From NCBI GenBank assembly GCA_001404055.1, contig CXTY01000019.1, forward strand, positions 124,001 to 188,000: 64,000 nt of DNA, in the 5' to 3' direction. This stretch comes from Roseibium album (GTDB lineage: Bacteria > Pseudomonadota > Alphaproteobacteria > Rhizobiales > Stappiaceae). Positions 25,150-34,656 of the stretch are shown piece after piece. The position numbers and the translations under genes are program-made. Within the stretch, counting starts at the first letter, position 1, and every line of letters begins with the position of its first letter. Under the pieces are notes generated by a model, which saw only the letters and a program-made list of their open reading frames with translations, was not told where the DNA came from and made no database searches.

Positions 25150-26043
25150 ATGTTTGGCCGACGCCGGAAACAAGAAAAATGGATACTTCTGGCGCCGGCC
25201 ATTCTGGTGCTTGCCCTGATCACATTGACCCCGCTGGCAAATACCTTTTGGCTGAGCTTCACAGATACGCGCATTTCGGCACTTCCAACGCCCGTGCGTT
25301 TCATCGGACTTGAAAATTACATCTACGCCTTTACTGATCCCGAATTTCGGGACTCCATTTACCGGACGCTCTACTTCACGATTGTGTCCGTAGGTTTGGA
25401 AGGCATCCTTGGTGTTGCCGTGGCGGTTCTTCTGAATCAGAAATTTCGCGGCCAATTGATCCTGAGGGCCTTGATCATACTGCCCTGGGCGGTACCGACG
25501 ATCGTCAATGCCGTTGCCTGGCGCCTTATCTATCACCCCGACTACGGGGCTCTCAATTCCCTGCTGTTCCAGCTTGGTTTTATCAGCGATTACCGAAGCT
25601 GGATCGGCGATCCGTCGACGGCAATGAACATGGTCATTCTCGCCGATGTCTGGAAGAATTTTCCGCTGGTTGCCTATGTTGCGCTGGCCGCCCTGCAAAC
25701 CGTACCCGGTGATCTGAACAAGGCTGCGGCAATAGAAGGTGCCGGTCCCTGGAAACGTTTCTGGTCGATCACCCTGCCATGGATCGCCGGTCCGCTGATG
25801 GTGGTCATGGTGCTCAGGACCATCGAAGCGTTCCGCGTGTTCGACATCATCTATGTGATGACCGGTGGTGGTCCTGCAGATTCAACCAAAACAGCCAGCT
25901 TTTTCGTCTACCAGGAATATTTCAACTACCTGCGCAGCGGCAGCGGGGCGTCCTATGCGGTGCTGGTTGCAGGCATTAGCGCGGTCCTGATCCTCTTCTA
26001 CTATTCAAACGCCAAGCGTCAGGCTTCCGGAGCAACAGCATGA
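25150..26043 (+). CDS. Sugar ABC transporter permease, MalF type
   Basis: A 297-residue inner-membrane permease. Hydrophobic helices start at ILLAPAILVLALITLTPLA. The EAA loop is PGDLNKAAAIEGAGPWKRFWSITLPWIAGP. It follows the binding-protein gene by 30 bases and overlaps the second permease by 4 bases (ATGA). It forms one half of the channel of the ROK-controlled sugar importer. Confidence 0.92.
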   Translation: MFGRRRKQEKWILLAPAILVLALITLTPLANTFWLSFTDTRISALPTPVRFIGLENYIYAFTDPEFRDSIYRTLYFTIVSVGLEGILGVAVAVLLNQKFRGQLILRALIILPWAVPTIVNAVAWRLIYHPDYGALNSLLFQLGFISDYRSWIGDPSTAMNMVILADVWKNFPLVAYVALAALQTVPGDLNKAAAIEGAGPWKRFWSITLPWIAGPLMVVMVLRTIEAFRVFDIIYVMTGGGPADSTKTASFFVYQEYFNYLRSGSGASYAVLVAGISAVLILFYYSNAKRQASGATA

Positions 26044-26879
26044 GACGAACCTTGTTGCAATCCGTCTTTCTCTACACCTGTGTTTTCGCAGTCGCGATTT
26101 TCACAACAGGGCCTCTCTTATGGCTGGTCACGATGAGCGTCAGCGCGCCAACCGACCTGACGGAAGTCCCTTTGCGCTGGATCCCCTCGGAGTTCGACTT
26201 CAGCCGCTATGGTGCCCTGTTGGACATTGACGGTGGCAGCGGGGAACGGTTCCTGAGCGCTCTCAGAAATTCGATCCTGACTGCTGGAGGAGCAACAGCG
26301 ATTGCTTTGTTTCTGGCCATTCCGGCTGCCTACTCGTTTTCCAGGCGCAATGCTTCAATGGTGCTCCTGTTTGCCTTCCTGGCAACAATCATGATGCCGC
26401 CGATCACTTATATCCTGCCGCTCTATTCAACCTTCAGCTCGCTCGGCATGCTGAACAAGACCATCACATTGGTGATCGTCTACACCGCCATGCTACTGCC
26501 TTTTGCGACCTGGCTGATGAAGGCAAATATTGATGTGCTGCCGCTGGAAGTTGAACAGGCTGCCTTCATGGAAGGCGCCAGCACGGCCTACACGATCCGG
26601 ACGGTCGTCCTGCCGCTCGCGCTTCCGGCAATCGCCGCGACAGCAATGCTCTCATTTCTTGTTGCGTGGGACGAATTCTTCTACGCGCTGATTTTCACCA
26701 ATGATCTCAGCGCCAAGACACTACCCGTTGCGATCGCGGACTTTTCCGCAGGCCGGGTCACAGATTACGGCGTCATTGCCTCAGTGGGAGTGCTTGCGAC
26801 ACTTCCGCCAGCAATTCTCGCCATTTGCTTCCAGAAATTCATCGTCTCGGGGCTCGTCGCCGGGTCAGTCAAAGGCTGA
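26040..26879 (+). CDS. Sugar ABC transporter permease, MalG type
   Basis: A 279-residue permease with six predicted helices. The EAA loop is PLEVEQAAFMEGASTAYTIRTVVLPLALP, and the C-terminus VSGLVAGSVKG is typical of MalG subunits. Its start overlaps the stop of the previous permease. It completes the membrane channel of this operon. Confidence 0.92.
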   Translation: MRRTLLQSVFLYTCVFAVAIFTTGPLLWLVTMSVSAPTDLTEVPLRWIPSEFDFSRYGALLDIDGGSGERFLSALRNSILTAGGATAIALFLAIPAAYSFSRRNASMVLLFAFLATIMMPPITYILPLYSTFSSLGMLNKTITLVIVYTAMLLPFATWLMKANIDVLPLEVEQAAFMEGASTAYTIRTVVLPLALPAIAATAMLSFLVAWDEFFYALIFTNDLSAKTLPVAIADFSAGRVTDYGVIASVGVLATLPPAILAICFQKFIVSGLVAGSVKG

Positions 26880-26919
26880 CCGCAGCCGCGTGGAACGAAA
26901 GAAGGAATACAGAGCCGTC

Positions 26920-28035
26920 ATGCCGGAACAACACATCCTGTCTGTCGACAATCTTCAAAAGAAATACGGTGACGTTCAAGTCCTCAAAGACATCAACGTC
27001 TCCATGGAGCCAGGGGAATTTCTTGTGCTGGTCGGTCCGTCCGGCTGCGGCAAGTCCACATTGCTCAGCTGCATATCCGGACTGACGGAAGTATCTTCTG
27101 GTGCGATCCAGATTGGTGGAAAGGATTGCACACATGCAGAACCGGCCAACCGGGATATTGCAATGGTGTTCCAGTCCTACGCGCTTTTTCCGAACATGAG
27201 CGTTGAAAGGAACATTGGCTTCGGGCTTGAAGTCCGGAAGGTGGCCGATGCGGAGAAAAAGAAGAAAGTTGCCGACGTTGCAGATCTTCTGAAAATTGAA
27301 CATCTCCTTCATCGCAGACCAGCGGAACTTTCAGGTGGTCAGCGACAGCGTGTTGCAATGGGACGCGCGCTGGTTCGCGATCCCAAACTTTTCCTCTTTG
27401 ACGAACCGCTTTCCAATCTGGATGCAAAGCTCCGCGTCACAATGCGCACGGAAATCAAACGTATTCACCAGGCAACAGGTGCTTCAATCGTCTATGTGAC
27501 GCACGACCAGATTGAGGCGATGACGCTGGCAACGCGCATCGTCGTGCTGAAAGACGGTGTCATTCAACAGATCGGAACACCTCACGAGATCTACAACACA
27601 CCGGTTAATGCATTCGTTGCCGACTTCATGGGTTCTCCTTCCATGAATCTCATGAGCGGAACGGCGACACCCGACGAAGGTCGGATACGGTTGGAAATTC
27701 CGACGCCACAAGGTGCTCCGATTGAACTTGTCGACACAACGACCGCGCCAGAGGTTTTTCCAAATGGGCCAACAGAAGTTCTGATCGGATTGCGACCAGA
27801 GGCCATGACAGATCAGAAACTCAACAACGGGCAAAATCTTCAGACTGCAAATTGCCTTCTTGAAGTGGTCGAGCCTGCGGGCGCGGACACCTACGCCGTC
27901 GTCCATCTTGGCGGAACCGAAGCCATTGCACGGCTTTCCGCAGATGCTCCGGTTCAAGCTGGAGAAATGTCGCCAATCACCTTCGACCTATCAAAGATCT
28001 CGTATTTCGACGTCACGTCGGGAAACCGCCTATGA
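26920..28035 (+). CDS. Sugar ABC transporter ATPase (MalK/UgpC type)
   Basis: A 371-residue ATPase with Walker A GPSGCGKST, signature LSGGQRQR, Walker [13 protein letters not shown] and YVTHDQ. A C-terminal regulatory domain contains LIGLRPEAM. The frame stays open far upstream into the permease gene. I use ATG 26920 because the family's N-terminus (about eight residues before the first strand) starts there. GAAGGAA lies upstream at a slightly long distance, and GTG 26889 is an alternative. The stop overlaps the glucokinase start by 4 bases. Confidence 0.9.
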   Translation: MPEQHILSVDNLQKKYGDVQVLKDINVSMEPGEFLVLVGPSGCGKSTLLSCISGLTEVSSGAIQIGGKDCTHAEPANRDIAMVFQSYALFPNMSVERNIGFGLEVRKVADAEKKKKVADVADLLKIEHLLHRRPAELSGGQRQRVAMGRALVRDPKLFLFDEPLSNLDAKLRVTMRTEIKRIHQATGASIVYVTHDQIEAMTLATRIVVLKDGVIQQIGTPHEIYNTPVNAFVADFMGSPSMNLMSGTATPDEGRIRLEIPTPQGAPIELVDTTTAPEVFPNGPTEVLIGLRPEAMTDQKLNNGQNLQTANCLLEVVEPAGADTYAVVHLGGTEAIARLSADAPVQAGEMSPITFDLSKISYFDVTSGNRL

Positions 28036-28985
28036 GCAACGTACAGGGACTGGCTGCAGATATCGGCGGCACCAACACGCGTCTGGCACTGGTCGAAAAC
28101 GGGCAGGTTTGCGAGGACACAATAGTTCGGTTTCGCAATGCCGATTTCGAAACCCCTGAAGCTGCAATCGATACCTATCTGACGACTGCAGGGCATCCTG
28201 TCTGCGGATCTGCCGTTATCGCAATTGCCGCCCCGATTGATGGCACCGCCATCCGGATGACCAATCATCCCTGGATCTTCAACGCGCGCTGCATCGGCAA
28301 GGTTCTCGGCGGTGCTCAGGTTCAGTTTCTGAACGACTTTGAAGCGTTGGCCTACTCCCTGGACACGATTGACCCGTCGCGTTTGAAGCCGGTCCTTTCC
28401 CCAGAACGACAACTGCGCAGCAATGCCACCCGGCTCGTAGTCGGCGCGGGTACGGGGTTCAACGCTGCTGCGCTGTTCCGTTCGTCCGGGGTTGATCTCG
28501 TTGGCACCGGAGAGTGCGGTCACAGCACACTCCCAATTGAAAGCGAGGACGAACTTCGTCTTTGGACATATCTTGCCCGCAACAGAGCCCGAGCTTCTGT
28601 CGAGCGGGCATTGTCAGGCAACGGTCTGCGTGAAATTTATGAATGGCAATGCCTGGATAATGGTGAAGTTGCCAAAACCTATTCACCTGCAGATATTGCG
28701 CGTCTTGCAAATGAGGGGACTGATCCGATTTGCGTTGCCGCTGCGCTCCAATGGGTCACGTTTCTCGGCCGTGTCATCGGCGACCTTGCGCTGGTCTTCC
28801 TCTCGCTCGGTGGCATTGTACTGACTGGCGGTGTTACCCGCTCACTCTCCCGTTTCCTGAATGAACCGGAGTTTGAAGCTGCCTTTTGCGCGAAGGGTCG
28901 TCAACGCGACCTGGTATCCGGCATTTCGGTCGACCTGCTTGACGACGATTTCGCCGCCCTGGCTGGCTGTGCGGCACGCATGTAA
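28032..28985 (+). CDS. glk: Glucokinase
   Basis: A 317-residue hexokinase-fold enzyme of the bacterial glucokinase family that phosphorylates glucose with ATP in the cytoplasm. The phosphate-binding motif is LAADIGGTNTRLAL near the N-terminus. The catalytic Asp lies in FLNDFEALAY, VVGAGTGFNAA follows, and GGIVLTGGVTRSL is the C-terminal adenosine motif. The translational overlap with the ABC ATPase gene ties it to this importer. The imported sugar is therefore probably glucose or yields glucose inside the cell. No glycosidase gene is seen in this operon. Confidence 0.88.
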   Translation: MSNVQGLAADIGGTNTRLALVENGQVCEDTIVRFRNADFETPEAAIDTYLTTAGHPVCGSAVIAIAAPIDGTAIRMTNHPWIFNARCIGKVLGGAQVQFLNDFEALAYSLDTIDPSRLKPVLSPERQLRSNATRLVVGAGTGFNAAALFRSSGVDLVGTGECGHSTLPIESEDELRLWTYLARNRARASVERALSGNGLREIYEWQCLDNGEVAKTYSPADIARLANEGTDPICVAAALQWVTFLGRVIGDLALVFLSLGGIVLTGGVTRSLSRFLNEPEFEAAFCAKGRQRDLVSGISVDLLDDDFAALAGCAARM

Positions 28986-29024
28986 CTGAATGCAGGCAGA
29001 TAGAAACTCGCTCCAGCCTCACGG

Positions 29025-29945
29025 TCAGGAGGTTAGTTTCATCTCGTCAATGACGGTTTGCACCGCAAGCCGGAAGACCTGTTCTTCCGCGCTTGGTTGG
29101 GTGTCCGGGCGGGTCATCAAACCGACGGGCCCCTTTGTAATGTCACTGTCAAACGGAAGACGGACCAGATGACCATCTGCTGTTTCGTTTTGCACCACAC
29201 CCGATGAGATGATCCAGACGGCATCGGTTCGACGTGTGTAAACACGCCCAAATGCCCCTGACACGGTCTCGATGCGGTTGGGTATTTCACCGACACCGTT
29301 GGCAATCATGAAACGCTCAACAAGGGGCCGGATGGCCGAACCTTCAGGTGGATAGATCACCGGCCAGTCAACGATGCGTTTGACATCCGGATTTTCCAAA
29401 AGCGGATGCCCGGTGCGCACCACCAGATCGACCCGTTCGGAATAGAGTTGGGTGAACGAAACCCCCTCCATTGAGACCGGGCGGCCCAATCTGCCGATAA
29501 CAAGATCCAGATCACCAAGCTTCAAACGTTCAATCAGGTAACCGTGGGGACCGTCCATGATCTGAAGCATGACATTGGGTGCAAGGTCCGTGAATTCACG
29601 AACGACCGGAGGCATGAAACTTGCCGCGACACTCGGCAGTGCCCCCACTTTTAGCGTTGCGCGGGCGTGTTCACCTTCTTTCTCGACACCGTCCAGACCC
29701 TGTTGCAGACTTGCCAGCGAGATCTGGGCGAAGTGCAGAAAGACCTTGCCCTGTTTGGTCAATGAAATGCCTGCCCTGTTACGCGTCATCAAGGTGGCCC
29801 CGATTATCTCCTCGAGTTCCTTGAGTGTTTTGGAAATTGCAGGCTGGGTCAGGAAAAGTTTATCGGCCGCCAGCTTGAGGCTGCGCTCTTGCGCAATCTC
29901 GACGAAACACTGGATATGCCGGAACTTGATACGCCGATCGATCAT
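29025..29945 (-). CDS. pcaQ: LysR-type regulator PcaQ
   Basis: A 306-residue LysR regulator. The N-terminal helix-turn-helix is RHIQCFVEIAQERSLKLAAD and LFLTQPAISKTLKELE, followed by a two-lobed effector domain. The sequence is of the PcaQ type, an activator of protocatechuate genes in alphaproteobacteria that responds to beta-carboxymuconate-type pathway intermediates. It is divergent from pobA-pcaDCHG, which supports the assignment. I could not locate the PcaQ box described for Agrobacterium in the 93-base gap, so the binding site here may differ or lie elsewhere. Confidence 0.9.
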   Translation of the reverse strand: MIDRRIKFRHIQCFVEIAQERSLKLAADKLFLTQPAISKTLKELEEIIGATLMTRNRAGISLTKQGKVFLHFAQISLASLQQGLDGVEKEGEHARATLKVGALPSVAASFMPPVVREFTDLAPNVMLQIMDGPHGYLIERLKLGDLDLVIGRLGRPVSMEGVSFTQLYSERVDLVVRTGHPLLENPDVKRIVDWPVIYPPEGSAIRPLVERFMIANGVGEIPNRIETVSGAFGRVYTRRTDAVWIISSGVVQNETADGHLVRLPFDSDITKGPVGLMTRPDTQPSAEEQVFRLAVQTVIDEMKLTS

Positions 29946-30038
29946 TTAGTTGCACTTTTCAGAAACAAAGAGGCCGAATATCTCATTTTACTTCTCTTTT
30001 TTGGACATTCAATATGTAGATAACAAGAGGAGAAATGA

Positions 30039-31208
30039 ATGCGTACTCAAGTTGTCATTGTCGGCGGAGGCCCTTCCGGGTTGTTGCTTGGGCAGCTTTT
30101 GCACCTGAAGGGCATTGAAGCCGTCGTCCTCGAACGCAAGACGCGCGAATATGTTCTTGGTCGTATCCGTGCGGGCATTCTGGAAACAGGGCTCGTTGAA
30201 ATGATGCGCGAGGCCGGTGTTGCGGAGCGCATGGACAAGGAGTGTTTTGTCCATCACGGCACCTGTATCTCTTATGAAAACGAGATGTTCGACATCAACT
30301 TCCAGGAGTTGATCGGTGAGAGCGTCATTGTCTACGGCCAGACCGAAGTGACCCGCGACCTTTATGACGCCCGCGATGCGGCGGGTTGCCAGACCATCTT
30401 CGAAGTCGAAGATGTGGAAATTCGCGATGCTGACAGCAATGCGCCCTTTGTCACCTTCACCGTTGATGGCAGTGCAAGACGGATCGATTGCGATTTCGTT
30501 GCCGGCTGCGACGGTTTCCATGGTGTTAGCCGCAAGACGATCCCGGACACCGTGCGCAAGGATTATGAAAAGGTCTTCCCATTCGGCTGGCTTGGTGTCT
30601 TATCCGAAACACCACCGGTTCATGACGAGTTGATATACGCAAACTCGAAGCGTGGTTTTGCTCTTTGTTCGATGCGCAACGAGAACCTGTCCCGCTATTA
30701 CCTTCAGTGCGACCTCAGTGACGACATTTTTGACTGGAGCGATGAAGCGTTCTGGGAAGAACTGAAACGCCGCATTCCAGAGGCCATTGCAGATAAGCTG
30801 GTCACCGGTCCGTCCATCGAAAAATCCATCGCGCCCTTGAGGTCCTTCGTCAGCGAGCCCATGCGTTGGGGTCGCCTGTTCTTGTGCGGAGACGCAGCCC
30901 ACATCGTGCCGCCGACAGGGGCGAAGGGCCTCAACACTGCCGCCTCGGATGTTCATTATCTCTATGAAGGCCTTATCCAGTTTTACCAGGACAACGACAG
31001 TCAAGGCATCGACACCTATTCGCAAAAAGCGCTGGCACGGATCTGGAAGGCCGAGCGTTTCAGCTGGGCAACGACCAACATGTTGCACCGGTTTCCCGAT
31101 CAATCAGAGTTTGACCTCAAGATGCAACGGGCTGAAATCGAGTCCCTTCACTACAACGAGACAGCTCAGAAGTGGTTCGCACAAAACTACGTGGGGCTTC
31201 CTTACTGA
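30039..31208 (+). CDS. pobA: 4-hydroxybenzoate 3-monooxygenase
   Basis: A 389-residue flavoprotein hydroxylase that turns 4-hydroxybenzoate into protocatechuate using NAD(P)H and oxygen. It shows the FAD-binding GxGxxG form VIVGGGPSGLLLGQLL, the DG motif in FVAGCDGFHGVS and the second FAD motif LFLCGDAAHIVPPTGAKGLN. Its length is close to the 394 residues of Pseudomonas PobA. AGAGGAG lies about 7 bases before the ATG. It is the first gene of the pob-pca operon, and its stop overlaps the pcaD start by 1 base (TGATG). No separate pobR is present, so PcaQ may control it. Confidence 0.93.
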   Translation: MRTQVVIVGGGPSGLLLGQLLHLKGIEAVVLERKTREYVLGRIRAGILETGLVEMMREAGVAERMDKECFVHHGTCISYENEMFDINFQELIGESVIVYGQTEVTRDLYDARDAAGCQTIFEVEDVEIRDADSNAPFVTFTVDGSARRIDCDFVAGCDGFHGVSRKTIPDTVRKDYEKVFPFGWLGVLSETPPVHDELIYANSKRGFALCSMRNENLSRYYLQCDLSDDIFDWSDEAFWEELKRRIPEAIADKLVTGPSIEKSIAPLRSFVSEPMRWGRLFLCGDAAHIVPPTGAKGLNTAASDVHYLYEGLIQFYQDNDSQGIDTYSQKALARIWKAERFSWATTNMLHRFPDQSEFDLKMQRAEIESLHYNETAQKWFAQNYVGLPY

Positions 31209-32008
31209 TGAATATCGCGCGGCTCTCATCTGTTGACCTTCATTGGCGCGAAGATGGCGACTCCATCGGCTTGCCCGTAGTCTTTGCTAATTCTCTCGGG
31301 ACAGACCTGCGTCTCTGGGACAAGATTATCGACCGACTGCCACAGGACGGTTTTCGCCTGATCCGCTTCGACAAACGAGGGCATGGCCTGTCCAGCTGCC
31401 CGCCATCCCCTTATTCACTCGAGGACCTGGTTCAGGACACTGAAGATCTCCTGGATCATCTCGGGATCGAACGCTGTGTCTTTGTCGGGCTTTCTATCGG
31501 TGGACAGATTGGCCAGTTGCTTGCACATCGTCAGCCGCAGTTGGTTCAAGGCCTGGTTCTTGCCAATACTGGTTCGAAAATGGGCGAGACTGCGATGTGG
31601 CAGGAGCGGATCTCACTGATCCGCGAAGGCGGCATAGAAGTTCTGGCAGATGCCATTCTGGAACGGTGGTTTTCCGGAAAATTCCGGCAAAGCAACGAAT
31701 GTATCGCCTGGCGCCATCTTCTCACGCGCACACCGATGGAAGGCTATATCGGTTGCTGCGAGGCGATTTCCAGGACGGATCTCACTCAAACCACTTCGGC
31801 ACTTTCGTTACCTGCAATGGGCATTGGCGGATCTGAGGACCTTGCAAGTCCTCCTGCCCTGGTCAGAGCGACGACGGAGTCAATCCAGGGCAGTCGCTAC
31901 GTTGAAATTGAGGGCGCGGGCCACCTGCCCTGTGTCGAAGCGCCGGATGAATTTTCCCGCCATCTCATGACTTTTTTGAAGGAGGATCTCAATGCCGGAT
32001 CGCTTTGA
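31208..32008 (+). CDS. pcaD: 3-oxoadipate enol-lactonase
   Basis: A 266-residue alpha/beta hydrolase that opens beta-ketoadipate enol-lactone to beta-ketoadipate. The nucleophile elbow is GLSIGG with S96, the family segment FDKRGHGLSS is present, and the catalytic His lies in GAGHLPCVEAP. The start is the ATG overlapping the pobA stop. Its end overlaps pcaC by 17 bases. It is a stand-alone pcaD rather than the pcaL fusion found in some bacteria. Confidence 0.92.
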   Translation: MNIARLSSVDLHWREDGDSIGLPVVFANSLGTDLRLWDKIIDRLPQDGFRLIRFDKRGHGLSSCPPSPYSLEDLVQDTEDLLDHLGIERCVFVGLSIGGQIGQLLAHRQPQLVQGLVLANTGSKMGETAMWQERISLIREGGIEVLADAILERWFSGKFRQSNECIAWRHLLTRTPMEGYIGCCEAISRTDLTQTTSALSLPAMGIGGSEDLASPPALVRATTESIQGSRYVEIEGAGHLPCVEAPDEFSRHLMTFLKEDLNAGSL

Positions 32009-32387
32009 ACGCGGGACCGAGGTCCGAAAATCCGTGCTTGGTGAAGATCACGTCGACCGCGCTGAAGCGGCCAAGACAGACCTTGACGCGCCCTTCCAGA
32101 CTTTGATTACGGAAGGGGCTTGGGGAACTGTATGGGCATCTGACGGTATTAGCCCCAGAGAGCGTTCGATGCTGACGCTGGCACTTCTCGCGGCCCTTGG
32201 AAATTTCGAAGAAATTGCCATGCACGTCCGGGCAACTGCGCGCACAGGCGCCAGCAAACAGGACGTTCTGGAAGCTTTTCAGCATGTTGCGGTTTACGCG
32301 GGGGTTCCCCGCGCCAACCAAGCGCTTAAGATTGCAAAAGAAACTTTTGCCGAGATGGAACAGGACACCACTCAGGCTGATCGCTGA
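31992..32387 (+). CDS. pcaC: 4-carboxymuconolactone decarboxylase
   Basis: A 131-residue AhpD/CMD-fold protein that decarboxylates gamma-carboxymuconolactone to the enol-lactone used by PcaD. The segments FERGTEVRKSVLGEDHVDRA, GTVWASDGISPRERSMLTLAL and HVRATARTGASKQDVLEAFQHVA are characteristic. The length is normal for PcaC. Position between pcaD and pcaH fits the usual pcaDCHG order of alphaproteobacteria. Confidence 0.93.
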   Translation: MPDRFERGTEVRKSVLGEDHVDRAEAAKTDLDAPFQTLITEGAWGTVWASDGISPRERSMLTLALLAALGNFEEIAMHVRATARTGASKQDVLEAFQHVAVYAGVPRANQALKIAKETFAEMEQDTTQADR

Positions 32388-32414
32388 CGTTCAGATCAGC
32401 TGAAGGGAGAGAAC

Positions 32415-33140
32415 ATGAAACCAGGCCCATTTTATCAGCGGGACCGGCAATCACAGCCACCAGCTCTGACGCCGAACTACAAAACCAGCGTCTCCCGCTC
32501 ACCGCAGTATTCCATGATCAGTCTGGAAACGACTGTCAGCGAGGCAACAGGCCCGGTATTTGGTCACAATGATGTTGACCCTCTCGACCAGGACCTGCTG
32601 ACCAATTACGCTAAGCCAGGTGAGAGCGCGATCGGCGAGCGCATTATCCTGCATGGCCGGGTTCTTGATGAAAACGCCAAGCCTGTGCCCAATACCCTTG
32701 TTGAGATTTGGCAGGCCAACGCCGGCGGGCGTTACCGGCACAAGAAAGATACTTATCTCGCGCCGATTGACCCGAATTTTGGCGGCTGTGGGCGCACGAT
32801 TACTGATGAAGATGGCTATTATTATTTCCGCACCGTGAAGCCCGGCGCCTATCCATGGCGTAACTGGGTGAACAGCTGGCGTCCCGCCCATATCCACATC
32901 TCGGTCTTCGGAACTGCCTTTGCACAACGACTGATTACCCAGTGCTATTTTGAAGGCGATCCTCTCATTGCCAAATGTCCGATCGTCAACACGATCCCGG
33001 ACCCTGACGCCATTGAACAGCTGATTGCCATCCTGGATCTGAATGCGACGATCCCGCTGGATACCATCGCCTACAAACTCGACCTGGTCCTGCGCGGACG
33101 CCGGTCCACATTGTTCGAGAACCGTCTGGAGGGCAATTGA
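32415..33140 (+). CDS. pcaH: Protocatechuate 3,4-dioxygenase beta subunit
   Basis: A 241-residue intradiol dioxygenase subunit that holds the catalytic non-heme Fe(III). All four iron ligands are visible: Y107 (GGRYRHK), Y146 (GAYPWRN), H159 and H161 (RPAHIHIS). With PcaG it cleaves protocatechuate to beta-carboxy-cis,cis-muconate. The N-terminal segment typical of PcaH ([18 protein letters not shown]) is intact. The next gene, pcaG, starts 2 bases after the stop. Confidence 0.95.
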   Translation: MKPGPFYQRDRQSQPPALTPNYKTSVSRSPQYSMISLETTVSEATGPVFGHNDVDPLDQDLLTNYAKPGESAIGERIILHGRVLDENAKPVPNTLVEIWQANAGGRYRHKKDTYLAPIDPNFGGCGRTITDEDGYYYFRTVKPGAYPWRNWVNSWRPAHIHISVFGTAFAQRLITQCYFEGDPLIAKCPIVNTIPDPDAIEQLIAILDLNATIPLDTIAYKLDLVLRGRRSTLFENRLEGN

Positions 33141-33142
33141 TC

Positions 33143-33760
33143 ATGCGCCAGCAACTTGAGTACCTGAAAGAGACACCTTCCCAGACTGCAGGCCCTTACG
33201 TCCATATCGGCCTTGCGCCCGGGGCCGCCGGATTTGATATCTACCGGCAGGAACTTGGCTGGGACATAGCGGGCCCGAATGCAAAAGGTGAGCGGATCCG
33301 GATCGAAGGCACGGTCATTGACGGTATGGGATCGCCGATCAAGGATGTTCTACTCGAAGCCTGGCAGGCAAATGCCGATGGCATCTACGCCCATCCGGAA
33401 CACAAAGGCAGCGTGGAAGACGGCTTCAAGGGATGGGGCCGTGTGATCACTGACTTCGAGACAGGCGAGTGGGCTTTCGAAACGATCAAGCCCGGCGCAG
33501 TCAACGATGGTGGCAAGGTCATGGCCCCTCATATCAGTCTGTGGATCGTCGCCCGCGGTATCAATATCGGGCTCCACACACGGCTTTATTTTGAGGACGA
33601 GGCAAACGCCAACAGCCAGGATCCTGTGATAAACCTGATTGAGTGGGAGAAGCGTCGGCAGACATTGCTTGCCCGAAAAACCGAACGGGACGGCAAAACC
33701 GTCTATCGTTTTGACATCAAACTCCAGGGAGAGGACGAAACCGTCTTCTTCGATATCTGA
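33143..33760 (+). CDS. pcaG: Protocatechuate 3,4-dioxygenase alpha subunit
   Basis: A 205-residue partner of PcaH with the same fold but without the iron ligands. The typical alpha-subunit start is LKETPSQTAGPYVHIGLAPG. The segments EAWQANADGIYAHPEH and APHISLWIVARGINIGLHTRLYF match the family. I chose ATG 33143 because GGAGGG (33128-33133) is 9 bases upstream. A TTG at 33137 is too close to it. Confidence 0.94.
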   Translation: MRQQLEYLKETPSQTAGPYVHIGLAPGAAGFDIYRQELGWDIAGPNAKGERIRIEGTVIDGMGSPIKDVLLEAWQANADGIYAHPEHKGSVEDGFKGWGRVITDFETGEWAFETIKPGAVNDGGKVMAPHISLWIVARGINIGLHTRLYFEDEANANSQDPVINLIEWEKRRQTLLARKTERDGKTVYRFDIKLQGEDETVFFDI

Positions 33761-33774
33761 TCGCGAGCCTCCAT

Positions 33775-34611
33775 ATGACTAAACCCTGCATTATCTGTGT
33801 TGCGATTACCGGCTCGGTTCCGAGAAAGGAAAACAACCCTGCTGTCCCTATTTCGGTTGCCGAACAGTTGGAAAGCACTCATGCAGCGTTTGAAGCCGGC
33901 GCCTCGATTGTCCACGCGCATGTGCGCAATGACGACGAGACGCCTTCCTCCGATCCTGAAAAATTCGCGCGCCTGAAAGAAGGTCTGGAAAAGCACTGCC
34001 CCGGCATGATCATCCAGTTTTCGACCGGGGGACGATCCGGAGCGGGTCAGGAGCGGGGTGGTATGCTCCCTCTTTCACCGGATATGGCCTCGCTCTCCGT
34101 TGGATCAAACAACTTTCCGACCAGGGTCTATGAGAACCCGCCGGATCTGGTGGACTGGCTGGCGAGCGAAATGCGGACCTACAACGTGAAACCCGAAATT
34201 GAAGCCTTTGATCTCAGTCACATTCACCAGGCGGCCGCGCTGAACAAGGACGGGCGCATTCCAGGCAAGCTTTATGTTCAATTCGTCATGGGCGTCAAAA
34301 ATGCCATGCCGGTGGATCGAGACGTTTTTGATTATTACATCAAGACAGTGGAACGGCTGGTGCCGGATGCACAATGGTGCGCGGCTGGAATTGGCCGGTA
34401 CCAGCTCACGGTCAACGAGTGGTCCATAGCGGCGGGTGGACATACGCGGACCGGCCTTGAGGACAATGTTCGTCTTGATCAGGCCAGGCTCGCCCCGTCA
34501 AATGCGGCTCTCGTGAAACGCGCAGCAGATCTTTGCGACAAATACGAGCGGCCCATCGCCACCTGGCAGCAGGCCCGCGAGATACTGGAACTTCCAGCTG
34601 CAGCCGCTTGA
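33775..34611 (+). CDS. Beta-keto acid cleavage enzyme (BKACE, DUF849)
   Basis: A 278-residue TIM-barrel enzyme of the BKACE family, which condenses a beta-keto acid with acetyl-CoA to give acetoacetate and a CoA ester. The zinc-binding HxH is in GASIVHAHVRND, and the family segments GGRSG and IEAFDLSHI are present. In a pca operon the expected reaction is beta-ketoadipate plus acetyl-CoA to acetoacetate plus succinyl-CoA. That would replace the CoA transferase PcaIJ and thiolase PcaF. No pcaI, pcaJ or pcaF gene is seen in this cluster. The gene lies between pcaG and pcaB on the same strand. The substrate is inferred from context. Confidence 0.88.
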   Translation: MTKPCIICVAITGSVPRKENNPAVPISVAEQLESTHAAFEAGASIVHAHVRNDDETPSSDPEKFARLKEGLEKHCPGMIIQFSTGGRSGAGQERGGMLPLSPDMASLSVGSNNFPTRVYENPPDLVDWLASEMRTYNVKPEIEAFDLSHIHQAAALNKDGRIPGKLYVQFVMGVKNAMPVDRDVFDYYIKTVERLVPDAQWCAAGIGRYQLTVNEWSIAAGGHTRTGLEDNVRLDQARLAPSNAALVKRAADLCDKYERPIATWQQAREILELPAAAA

Positions 34612-34656
34612 CGGCTTTCCCTTCTTGGCGCTCAATAAAGAGCCCGTCCCACAAAC

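Noticed and set aside
29946..30038. PcaQ box between pcaQ and pobA
   Set aside because: No ATAACC-N4-GGTTAA-like sequence was found. ATAAC near 30020 has no matching half-site, so no site was called.
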